Shown piece after piece: positions 45,876 through 55,645 of a stretch of DNA of 64,000 nucleotides; positions within the stretch are counted from its first letter, which is position 1, and every line of letters starts with the position of its first letter. A program made the position numbers and the translations under genes. The notes under the pieces are model-generated. The model was not told the DNA's origin and did no database searches. It saw nothing but the letters and a program-made list of their open reading frames with translations. This DNA comes from Selaginella tamariscina (lineage: Eukaryota; Streptophyta; Lycopodiopsida; Selaginellales; Selaginellaceae): NCBI GenBank assembly GCA_003024785.1, contig PUQB01000034.1:1-64000 (forward strand), read 5' to 3'.

Positions 45876-46252
45876 TATATATATATATATATATCAATGC
45901 ATATTAACAAATAGTATACAACACTAGTTTATATATATGCTTATATATTCATATGGGTTATATATCTATATACACACATATATATGTGTGTGTGTTTATC
46001 TGTATAATTTTATTTATTTATTAGTTTTATCTCTCGCACACACACGCACATTCCTGTGTATGTATATGTGTGTGTGGGTGTGTGTTTGTTTATCTGTATG
46101 ATTTTATTTGTTTTGCTCACACACGCATACACACGATATACATATACACATATATATATACCTATATACATATATACATACATATATTATGTGTACCAGT
46201 ATCTGTAAATTTTTTTTTATTGATCTATCTCTCCCACACACACGCACACTGC

Positions 46253-46318
<66 letters not shown>

Positions 46319-47060
46319 ATCAATGCATATTAACAAATAGTATACAACACTAGTTTATATATATGCTTATATATTCATATGGGTTATATATCTATATACA
46401 CACATATATATATGTGTGTGTTTATCTGTATAATTTTATTTATTTATTAGTTTTATCTTTCGCACACACACGCACACTCCTGTGTATGTATATGTGTGTG
46501 TGTGTGTGTGTTGTTTATCTGTATGATTTTATTGTTTCGCTCACACACGCATACACACAATATACATATACACATATATATATACCTATATACATATATA
46601 CATACATACAACACTAGTTTATATATATGCTTATATATTCACAGACTCTCTCTCTTTCTCTATGGATTATATATTTATATACACACATATATATGTGTGT
46701 GTTTATCTGTATAATTTTATTTTTTATTAGTTTTATCTTTCGCACACACACGCACACTCCTGTGTATATATATGTGTGTGTGTGTGTTTGTTTATCTGTA
46801 TGATTTTATTTGTTTCGCTCACACGCATACACACGATATACATATACACACATATATATACCTATGTACACACATATATTATGTGTACCAGTACTGTATA
46901 ATTTTATTTATTTATCTATCTCTTGCACACACACGTACACTCCTATACATACATACATACATACATATATATATATATATACACACACACACATATATAT
47001 ATGTGTGTGTTTTTATCTGTATAATTTTTTTATTTATTAATTTTATCTCTCGCACACACG
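45530..47060. repeat. CA/TG and TA microsatellite region in larger tandem units
   Basis: Long CA and TA runs sit inside larger repeat units that each begin with TTTTATCTCTCGCACACACA or a variant; similar units start near 45,600, 46,025, 46,450, 46,735 and 46,915. The open frames rich in His, Thr, Tyr and Cys are by-products. Confidence 0.85.
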
Positions 47061-47064
47061 CTAA

Positions 47065-48620
47065 GGCCCTTCGAGCGGCGGGATTAATCCCCCCGCTATA
47101 GGTTTATAGCCTCGGCGGCGGGATTAATCCCGCTGCTATATGGTTGGGGCCATGGCGGCGGGATTAATCCCGCCGCCGCGGCCCTTCACGTAGGCTATGG
47201 GCGGCGGGATTAACTCGCCGCTGTACGACAAACCGAAGAGCGGCGGGATTAATCCCGCCGCCCATGGCCTGCGTGAGGGGCCTCGGCGGCGGGATTAATC
47301 CCGCCGCCCATGGCCTGCGTGAGGGGCCTCGGCGGCGGGATTAATCCCGCCGCTCACCCATGCCCTGCGCGGAATGCGGCGGGATTTATCTCGCCGGCAA
47401 TGGCCTGTGTGAAGGCCCTAATGGGCGAGATTAATCCCCCGGATTCCGCACAGGGCATTTACAGGGGATGGGCGGCGGGATTAATCCCGCCGCCCAGGGA
47501 ATTCACGCAGGACATGAATGGCGGATTAATCCGGCCCCACGCTCATGCCCTTTGCGGAGGGCGGCGGGATTAATCCCGCCGCTCAGGCACTTCCGCAGGA
47601 TATAAGCGGCGGGATTAATCCCCCCCACCCATCCCTGTTCAAAATGCCGCAGCCAATATATATGTGTGAGCGCATGATTTACGAGAGGGCGGCGGGATTA
47701 GTCCTCTCCGAACCTTCATTACCCGGTGGCGGGATTAATCTCCGAACCTTCATTACCCCATTGGTATGTTGAATCAATCCCGACTAACTCTGTCTGAGAC
47801 GGAGAAGGTTTACAAAATACCAATGGAGGGAACTAGAAGGGTGGTGGGATTAATTTCACCATCCCTTACATGGTGGGCGGGATTAATCCCGCCGCGTACG
47901 CATGCCCTGCGCGGAATCGGGCGGGATTTATCCCGCCGCCATTGGCCTGCCTGAAGGGCCTAGGCGGCGGGATTAATCCCGCAAGATTTCGCACAGGGCA
48001 TTGGCGGCGGGATTAATCCCGCCGACGACTAAGGCCCGAGTGAAGGGCCTGGGAGGCGGGATTAATCCCGCCGGACGCCATTCCCTGCGCGGAATCGGGC
48101 GGGATTATCCCGCCGCCATTGGCCTGCTGAAGTGCCTAGGCGGCGGGATTAATCCCGCCCGATTCCGCGCAGGGAATTGGCGTCCGGCGGGATTAATCCC
48201 GCCGCATAGGGACCGAGTGAAGGCCCTGGGCGGCGGGATTAATCCCGCCGAGTCTTCAATGCCTGTTGGAGGAATGAATCCCGCCACCCTTCCTTTTTTC
48301 TCCATTGGTGAGTCGGACCAATCCCAAACGTTTCTGTCTGAGACGTAGAAGGTTTACAACATACCAATGGAGAGAATGGGAAGGGTGGGGAAATTCATTT
48401 AACCATCCCTTACATGGTGGGCGAGATTAATCCCGCCCCTTTCTGGAGTCACTGAAGGGGTGTGAGAAATAAATCCTGCCCAGTTCTCTCTGAGACCGAG
48501 AAGGGTGGCAAGATTAATTCCGCACTCCCGTTCAAGGCCTCCAGAAAGGTGGCGAGATTAATCCCGCCCACTCTTTCAGGAGGCATTGAAGGGGTGGCGA
48601 GATTAATCCCGCCGCACCTT
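47065..48620. repeat. Palindrome array 3
   Basis: About 30 units in 1.5 kb, the largest array. The spacers belong to a different set from arrays 1, 2 and 4: they contain pieces such as GCCCATGGCCTGCGTGAGGG, CATGCCCTGCGCGGAAT and the inverse ATTCCGCGCAGGGAATTGGC. The array stops about 340 bp before the start codon of the ParB/methyltransferase-like gene. Confidence 0.9.
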
Positions 48621-48815
48621 CCATGTGAATATATATGTGTATTAGTATATATAAGTTGCATATCTCATTTTATTTACTTTTATCATCTTATCATAATATT
48701 TCGAGTAAAAGCTAGGAATCTATGTAAAACTGTCCAGAGCTCACATTTGTGGTGGTTCTAAAACGAAATGTTATCTTTCTTTTGCACTAACACAAATGTG
48801 AGCTTCGGACAGTTA
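48620..48815 (+). repeat. Right inverted end with internal hairpin
   Basis: It holds AACTGTCC...GCTCACATTTGTG near 48,688 and its inverse CACAAATGTGAGC...GGACAGTT near 48,790, so the end itself can fold back. It is near-identical to 62,590-62,770. Confidence 0.7.
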
Positions 48816-48956
48816 ATTACGTCTACTTCTCTCTGTGTATTATTTTTGTATATTCGGGTTTATACAAGTGTGTGTGCGTTTTTATATAATTTATATTTAT
48901 AGTGTATTATTTTGCAGAAGGACGATTTGATCAAACAAGGAGATCGAGTCATTAGT

Positions 48957-51900
48957 ATGGAGTCGTCGTCAAATTCTGGGTAAGAATTAAAATAAAATCT
49001 GTTATACTCGGATACTTGAACTAATCATTTTTGTATTCAGATGTGGAATTGAGGTGACATTAAAGACAAGAGCAGGAGAAGAGATGGGCAGGGGGATTCT
49101 GGAATCAACTTGGCCATATTTTAAGATAAATGGGAAGCGCATTGGAGCAACCATGGTTGCTGTCAAATTAACCTCTGTCACATCTCATGGACAAGCAAAA
49201 CAATGGAAAGTAGATTCGCTAGTCAAGCACCCGAAAGCAGGCTGCGAACCCAGATTGGACGATGCTCGACACATATGCCTTGTTCCATCCAATGTCACGT
49301 TCTCGGATCCAGAGGTCGTCAGTTACAACATTAATTTCGGGTGGTTTTGTCGACTTGTGGATAATGACGTTCACGTGTTCACTAATGATGTTGACCTTGG
49401 AGTTCTTCTTCAACTCAACGAAAGCCCATCTATGGAGGGGATCCATCTGGATGTCTACTTCGAAGATCTTCAGACTCATCGAGTAGGTGTATTGTCAGGA
49501 GATATTGCTTCACAATACAGAAAATCAGCAAGTGGAGCAATCTTCCCTCTTCACATTGAAGAAGAACACAGCGACATCATAAGGAGATTGAGAGGGTGGC
49601 TCGGTCTCAGGTTCTCTACAGATCACGTTCAATTTGCTTAGGAAGCTTTGGGAGCTGGAAGAGTGTGCCGAGAACACTAGAACAGCTGCAGTCGGGGATC
49701 ACACATGTTGATTCGGAAAAAGAAAATCATCAATCGTTTTGTCAGCTGCACCTGTGGCATCTCATGCTGCAATAAGTCACAAGGAAATGATGTTGGATGA
49801 TAAGATTTATCCTTGTAGGGTTAAATATTGCAGCGTCAACCCAAACTTCAATTACAGGCCACTCAACCAGGAACGTGTAGCTGAGCTCATGGAGAAGATG
49901 AAGGACGACAATTCTTATACCGTTCCACATAATGCTGTTTTGTGTCCATACTATGAAAGAAGGAAGGGCTGACAAAGTCTGGATCACAACACCAGAACAA
50001 CTCATGAAGATTCAGACGGAGAATAAAAATCTATCAAGTACTACATCATTAGTGGCCAGCACACAATAACGGCAGCCCAACGACTTCTCGAGAACACAAC
50101 AAAGGAACGATGGCAACAAAACTTTCCGAGCATACCCGTGAGAAGCTGACAAAAAGATCGGCGTTTTTAGCTAAGCCGAATCTCACAATCGAGCAGTACC
50201 ATAAGTTATCGGCGGAATGGGACGCTGCCGACACCAACCACTACAACAGCAAAATATGGGAGAAGTTTAAACACACGCGAGCCGTGTGGGAATCTCTTCA
50301 GCGACCACAAAGAGCTACCGCAGGGAATACACAATCTGCGGAATACCGGGTAAGCAAATTGTTTGGGCGGGATTTATCTCGCCGGTATATTAATCTGTCT
50401 TTTTCCTCAGAGAGTTGAAGAAATTGCAGCAGTTGATTTTGCCCAGGTGGGCGGGAAGGAAACATCCTTTCTGATGATGTTGATTTCTTGCCCCGAAGAT
50501 AGGATCTTTGCCAAATGGTTGGGGATTATGGAATCCTTTTCAAAAGGAACACTGAAGAAGAAGCAGACAAGTGAAGGGGAGCCCTCAGAAAAGTCTGCAA
50601 AGAAACCCAGTAAGACGCCGAAGGCTAAGTCTGTTCAATCTACAAAGGATGTAGACAACGATTTCAAGCTCACATGGTTGAAGCCTTTAAATGGAACAAC
50701 GATGGAGGAGATGGAAGTCTTGGCTGATTTGGTGATCGATGGCAAACTACAAATTAATAACAGCAGCCCAACCTCTCCTTTTCATCTCAAGGCAATGGAG
50801 TTGAAGACGGTCAGGCATTTCAAGGAGTGGTTGGGAATACACTGCCACAAACTGGGTTGGACCTCGACTTCAACATATGAAGAGGTCAGCAAATATTTGC
50901 ATGTGACGAACGATGATATGCTTGTCGAATGGGTGAACCAATCGGAAGATCTGGCAAGAATCTATTGCACGCCAACGCCAAAAAGGAGAACATTGGGATG
51001 ACGCCTTCTCTTATGGCAGTCCTTCAGCAGCGGAGAACCGAATTGAACCTTATAAAGGAGGATGCTACGAATCACGACAAGCCCTACAGATGTTTGTTGT
51101 TAGATTCGGAGACTTTATGGGGTAACATCACTGCTTGTAGGAAACCGTTTCAATTGTTCGTGATGGATCGGCGGGTGTCAAAAAATCTTTCGACAGATAG
51201 GGCACTAGAGGATCTGGTGGAGAAACTTAGCCGTGCAAGCATATACATAGAAGGTATTTATTATTGAATTCATGCTTGCGCTCTTCACTGATACCTACTT
51301 TTTCAGGTATTTATTTCTTGATTCTTGCTCATGTCACCGATACTTTTGCCTTCGCCTTCGCCAAGAAGAATAGACATCGTTGGACAGGATTTTATATGAA
51401 CGATGCTAATCCCAAGTGCATTGATACCGTTGTTCACTTGGTTGTTAGGAATGCGCCAAACAATTTCAAGCTTCCAAATGACTGGCCAGGCATCTGTTTG
51501 CACTCCAACGGCCCTGAACCTCCATCCGATACACCGATAGGTATGAGTGACGTATTCGGCAATGTACGTTATCCAAACATTACAAGTCAAGCGGCACGGA
51601 GCATCGTCAACTTGATCAGGGGTCCTCACAGTGATGCGTGGGTTTTTGACTACTGCACTAGGGGGTCCGTCTTGAAGGAGTGTTACCTTCGGCATACATG
51701 TGTGTTTGCCGTTGAAAAGGATAAGACCATGGTTGAGGACCTGAACAAGTGGATAGATTGGGTCTCAACTGAGTACCCCAACGAATCCATAAAGGCGTAT
51801 TTGAGAAAGTTCCCTCCAGATAAGTGCGATAGCTCTGAAGGTGAATCTGGTTCAATCTCGGAGTCTGAGAACGAACTTCAATCAGATATTAGACCGGAAG

Positions 51901-52052
51901 TTATCTCGAGGAGTACAGAACATTCGCACACTCCAGGACCCATGGAAACATCAATAGAAGATGCAGAAGATCTTGAACCATCTCACAAGCGGCTTAGACC
52001 TTCTTCGCCTCACTCAGAAGGTAATAGCGAAGAAGAATTGATAATGAATTGA
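48957..52052 (+). CDS. ParB-like/DNA-methyltransferase-like fusion, copy A
   Basis: Exon 1 is 48,957-48,979, followed by a 61-nt intron and an unknown N-terminal domain (residue 8 on: CGIEVTLKTRAGEEMGRGIL, NINFGWFCRLVDNDVHVFTN). Next comes a ParB-like domain: NYRPLNQERVAELMEKMKDD at about 49,850 and, one frame over after 49,970, YYIISGQHTITAAQRLLE near 50,038-50,095, matching the ParB GxHRxxAA motif. After introns at 50,350-50,410 and 51,254-51,306 follows a block like beta-class DNA methyltransferases: FAFAFAKKN, VVHLVVRN, ITSQAARSIVNLI, WVFDYC...GSVLKE, VFAVEKD. An acidic tail ends it. Frame breaks lie near 49,590, 49,970, 50,145 and 50,985. The DPPY catalytic motif is not visible. Confidence 0.6.
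50350..50410 (+). other. 61-nt intron that contains a palindrome-array unit
   Basis: The intron has GTAAGC...CTCAG ends; joining its flanks restores the frame (AEYR-RVEEIAAVDF). Inside is GGCGGGATTTATCTCGCCGG, a near-palindromic member of the array family. Confidence 0.6.
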
Positions 52053-52307
52053 TAGAGTGAGAATAGTTGTAAATGAGTGTAACATAAGGCATTTTTGTAT
52101 ATTTCTTTTATATTTGTACAGAAAATAAATTCTCAAGGATTAATGAAGCTTTTAGTTCAAACATGGGTCACACATTAACAAGGTAAATAATATACCTTGA
52201 TAATTTTAAGGTCAGCTAATTATCATTTTGCAGATGTAATGAAATAATTGAGAACATGGATTTTCAGCATTGCATGAGGTAAGAGAGGGGTTTGGCGACA
52301 ATTTCTT
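52053..52307 (+). other. Spacer between methyltransferase-like and HAD genes
   Basis: An AT-rich spacer with TTTGTACAGAAAATAAATTC near 52,115. It is conserved in the copy at 452-720 and, inverted and diverged, at about 53,990-54,330. No gene. Confidence 0.6.
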
Positions 52308-53489
52308 GTGCCACATGTCAGAATGACAGAGTTCATGCAGGAAATGGATAATAATGCAGCTCAAAACATCGTTACCATGGGGGCCACTTCATCATCATTT
52401 TTATTGGCTTCAGTTCCGAAATCAATTTCTTCAGCGCATGCAATATCTGAATCTTGTAAGGATGATGTACAATTAAATGATGAAGGGATAGGCAACGAGA
52501 TAGTGGCAACGGATAAATGTGAAAGGGAGCAAACAAGTGATTTGCAAAGTATTCAAGAGGCAACGCTATCTCATGTTACTCATGGCCATATTGTGTTGTT
52601 GGATGTCAATGGTGTTCTGCTTCATCGACAAAGGCCCCAGGATAGAAAAAAAGAAATCAAACAAGGAGATTTCATTCCTTGTCATGGTAAATTTCGATAT
52701 GATATTATTTTTCGTCCAGGGTTGGATCGTCTCTTTCAAAAGCTTAAGGAGATGGGTGCGCTTGTGGGGATTTGGTCATGCATGCAGATTCATAACTTAA
52801 CACCGCTGTTGAATTTACTTAAGAAACATTGTAGTGTTGCAGAAGAGGTGATTCGTAAAGATTGGATTTTTGACCAGCGAATGTGTCATAAACCTCTCGA
52901 ATTTCACAATATAAGAAAGGAAAGCAAGCCATACTTCTTCAAGAATGAAAGAATAATTGGGACTCATGGGGAGATCAGTCGCTTAAGGATAATGAAGAAC
53001 GCACAGATGTTAGTAGTAGACGACTCTCCTCAGAAGGCTATGCTCAACCAAAACATTGCTTGTATTCATCCAATCACTTTCGATCCATATTCTGATACCG
53101 ATATCATGGATGAGCTAGTGAACTACTTGGATACGTGCCTCAGAAAGAAGAATCTCGAAAATTTTTGTGAGCAGTATCCACCGTATCATACATTTCCTGA
53201 AGCTTTTCTTTCTCGTGATATTGAATTTTATAAAATGAAGGATAGCAACCGGGCGCTTTATAATATTATTCTTAAGGAACGTCAGTTTTTAGATGAGCCT
53301 TTATGCAGACCTTCTCTTATCACATCTTATGTATTAACAAGGATGGCAACTCCCAATTGCATTCGTGAGAGTGTTAAGTGGTGGCAACAACATCAAGATA
53401 TTGACCAAAATGATTTGATTAATCCGGAGAGTGATGATTTAGACAAAATGAAAAGATTTCTTTGTATGATAGAAAGAAAGTATTTATAA
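52308..53489 (+). CDS. HAD-superfamily phosphatase, FCP1/NIF-like
   Basis: The intact frame has 393 codons and no intron is needed. After a Ser/Gln-rich N-terminal region (residues 1-90) comes the HAD motif I, HIVLLDVNGVLLH, with nucleophile Asp99. The canonical second aspartate (DxD) is Asn101. Motif II region is VGIWSCMQIH (Ser157), a lysine-rich block RIIGTHGEISRLR precedes motif III/IV LVVDDSPQKAM (Asp238, Asp239). The family dephosphorylates protein Ser/Thr, in FCP1/SCP on the RNA polymerase II C-terminal tail. Plant relatives with DVNG exist as I recall them, so Asn may be normal for this branch. An ATG six codons downstream (MTEF) is an alternative start. A damaged copy lies at 721-1,888, and it follows the ParB/methyltransferase-like gene by about 250 bp. 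Confidence 0.8.
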   Translation: MPHVRMTEFMQEMDNNAAQNIVTMGATSSSFLLASVPKSISSAHAISESCKDDVQLNDEGIGNEIVATDKCEREQTSDLQSIQEATLSHVTHGHIVLLDVNGVLLHRQRPQDRKKEIKQGDFIPCHGKFRYDIIFRPGLDRLFQKLKEMGALVGIWSCMQIHNLTPLLNLLKKHCSVAEEVIRKDWIFDQRMCHKPLEFHNIRKESKPYFFKNERIIGTHGEISRLRIMKNAQMLVVDDSPQKAMLNQNIACIHPITFDPYSDTDIMDELVNYLDTCLRKKNLENFCEQYPPYHTFPEAFLSRDIEFYKMKDSNRALYNIILKERQFLDEPLCRPSLITSYVLTRMATPNCIRESVKWWQQHQDIDQNDLINPESDDLDKMKRFLCMIERKYL

Positions 53490-53775
53490 AAAATTAACAT
53501 GTTGATAAGAAAATGATTTCATTTGTAATTATGTTTGATAGTATTTCTTCATTATTGTAAACTATTTTTAGAATAATATGAATATTCTAAGATATTTTAG
53601 GAATATTCCTTACTAAGTAAGGTTATTGAAGGATTAATTAATTAATTAATTAATATTTAAGGCTTAATTACATATTAATTAAATGATTAATTAATAATTA
53701 AAACTTAAGTATTAATTAGTAATTTATTTTATATTCCCATTTTCACGTATCATGCCCACTTTAGTTACAACGTGC
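53490..53775. other. AT-rich 3' flank of the HAD gene
   Basis: It contains GAATATTCTAAGATATTTTAG and a TTAATTAATTAATTAATTAA run. It ends at the junction with the inverted copy. Confidence 0.6.
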
Positions 53776-54960
53776 ATTCTTACAAGATTCAGATATTGCA
53801 CATGCTAGAGAAAGTGATTTAGGAACTTAAGGCGATGATGCATAAACTAAAAGAATTAACAACCTCAATTATAATATTCTTTTGTAACTTGTCAAGACAA
53901 GTAATCCCCGTAGTGAAGATGTTTTGAGCTGCATTGTTGTACATTTCCTACATGAACTATGTCATTCTGATGTGGCACTATTAATTTTTGTCATACCCCT
54001 CTTACCTCATGCCACTATTGAAAATCCTTGTACTCAACTGTTTTATTACATAAAATTATAGTTAACTGGCCTTATAGTTACCAAGGTATATTATTTACCT
54101 TGTTAATGTGTAACCCATGTTTGAATTAAAAGCTTCTTTAGTCCTTGAGAATTTATTTTTATACAAATATACACAAAATATACAAAAATACCTTAATATG
54201 TTACACTCATTTGTAACTATTTTTACTTTAACAATTCATGTTCCATGTTACCTTCTGAGCCAAGTGAAGAAGGTTTTAACCGCTTGGGAAATTATTCAAC
54301 ATCTTATGTTTCTTCAGTTGATGTTTCCATGATTAGTAGAGTAATTGAATGTTATGTACTCTTTGAGATAATTTCGATGTGATATTTGGTTTAGGATCGT
54401 CCTCAGATTCTGACATCGAACAAGATTCCTCCTTAGAGCTGTTGCAATTCTCAGAAGGGAACTTTCTCAAATACTCTTGTATGGGTTTGTTCAGGTAGTC
54501 AATTGAGAATCTCTTTATCCACTTGTTCAAGTTCTCGATCATGGTCGTACATTGCCGAATACGTCCCTCTTGGCTATCGTTGTATTGGATGAAGATTTAA
54601 GTCCATTGGAGCGAAACAAATGCTTGGCCAGTTGTTTAGAAGTTTGAAATTGTTTGGTGCATTCTTAACAATTAAGTGAACAATCATATCAATACACCTA
54701 GGATCAGCATCATTAATATAAATCCAATCTAGTGATGTATGTTCTTCTTGGCGAAAACAAAGGCAAAAGTACCGATGATATGAACAAAATCAGAAATTAA
54801 ATACCTGAAAATGTAAGTATTAGGTAAGTGTGCAAAAATTAAATAATAAGTGTCTTCTTTGTATATGCTTGCACAATTAAGCTTTTCTATTAAATCTTCT
54901 AGCGCCTTTTCCAAAGAAGGATTTTTGACACCTGTCAATCCATCATGACCATTTGAAACG
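53776..54960 (-). pseudogene. Inverted, diverged copy D: HAD 5' end and methyltransferase-like 3' end
   Basis: Read on the minus strand, the order matches copy A: a methyltransferase-like part (LEKALEDLIEKLNCASIYKE at about 54,900; FAFVFAKKN; WIYINDADPRCIDMIVHLIV; KNAPNNFKLLNNWP; IENLNKWIKRFSIDYLNKPI), then the spacer, then the start of the HAD gene to about 53,776. The SAM-binding block is deleted between about 54,545 and 54,575. Divergence from copy A is much greater than that of copy C, so this is an older duplicate. Confidence 0.7.
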
Positions 54961-55640
54961 ATTTCCTACAGGCAGTAATGTTACCCCATAAAGTCTATGC
55001 ATGTTATAACTAAATGGGCATGGCTATAGTCCCATTTCCTAATAATTAGCAATTTTAGCTATTTAATTAACATTTTCTAATATTAAAGGAATATTCTTTA
55101 GAATATATGTTTGAAAAAAAAATATTCTTTAAAATATTCTATTTTGTATTCGACCCTTTAATAAATTATAGCATTCATTGAACAAAAATTAATAACATTA
55201 TAAAAGTAGAAAGTATTAAATTATATAATATATTGCCTAATATAACAATTAAGGAAGAGCATAAGAGGTACATTATATAAATATTGATGTTGTTATTAAA
55301 ATATTAATATTTAAATATAACATTATTAATTAAAAATTTGTAGTAGTAATAATATATAATATAAATCCTATAATAATATAGTCAATCTTCCATATCATTT
55401 TTTAAATTTATATAGTTAAGTAAACAATTTGGTACTATTATTAAAGAGTTTATAATATATTATAGAATATTAAATATATGATATTTTATAATTTTGTAAT
55501 TGCTTTAAGCTTCAGAAAACATACATTCCCTTGCAGTTTTGTTAATCGTGACTTTATCAACGCTTCTTGACATCCACCCATATCGAATGGATTTAACATT
55601 TATAAAACATGCTGGGTCTTTTTGATTGGGAGACCATCAT
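54961..55640. other. AT-rich stretch between inverted gene copies
   Basis: Very AT-rich, with ATTCTTTA/AATATTC motifs. The small part near 54,965-55,010 continues the reading of the inverted methyltransferase-like copy (CRKSFQMVMMD-like). Nothing else is recognised. Confidence 0.5.
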
Positions 55641-55645
55641 GTTTT

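Larger units (their letters stand above)
39560..48815. mobile_element. Large element with inverted ends and palindrome arrays (candidate)
   Basis: The left end (39,560-39,720) is the inverted copy of 48,600-48,790. Both contain the blocks CACAAATGTGAG, TGTCCA, a TTTACTTTTATCATCTTAT-type run, CATATATATAAG and then the palindromic array. Between the ends lie a decayed DUF7869-like gene, three palindrome arrays, AT-rich DNA, a telomere-like tract and CA/TA microsatellites. The right end recurs at 62,576-62,790. Long inverted ends suggest a DNA transposon. I could not identify a target duplication, and the exact tips are uncertain. Confidence 0.5.

Noticed and set aside
45460-47101. Cys/His/Thr/Tyr-rich open frames
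   Set aside because: They are translations of CA/TG and TA microsatellites on either strand.
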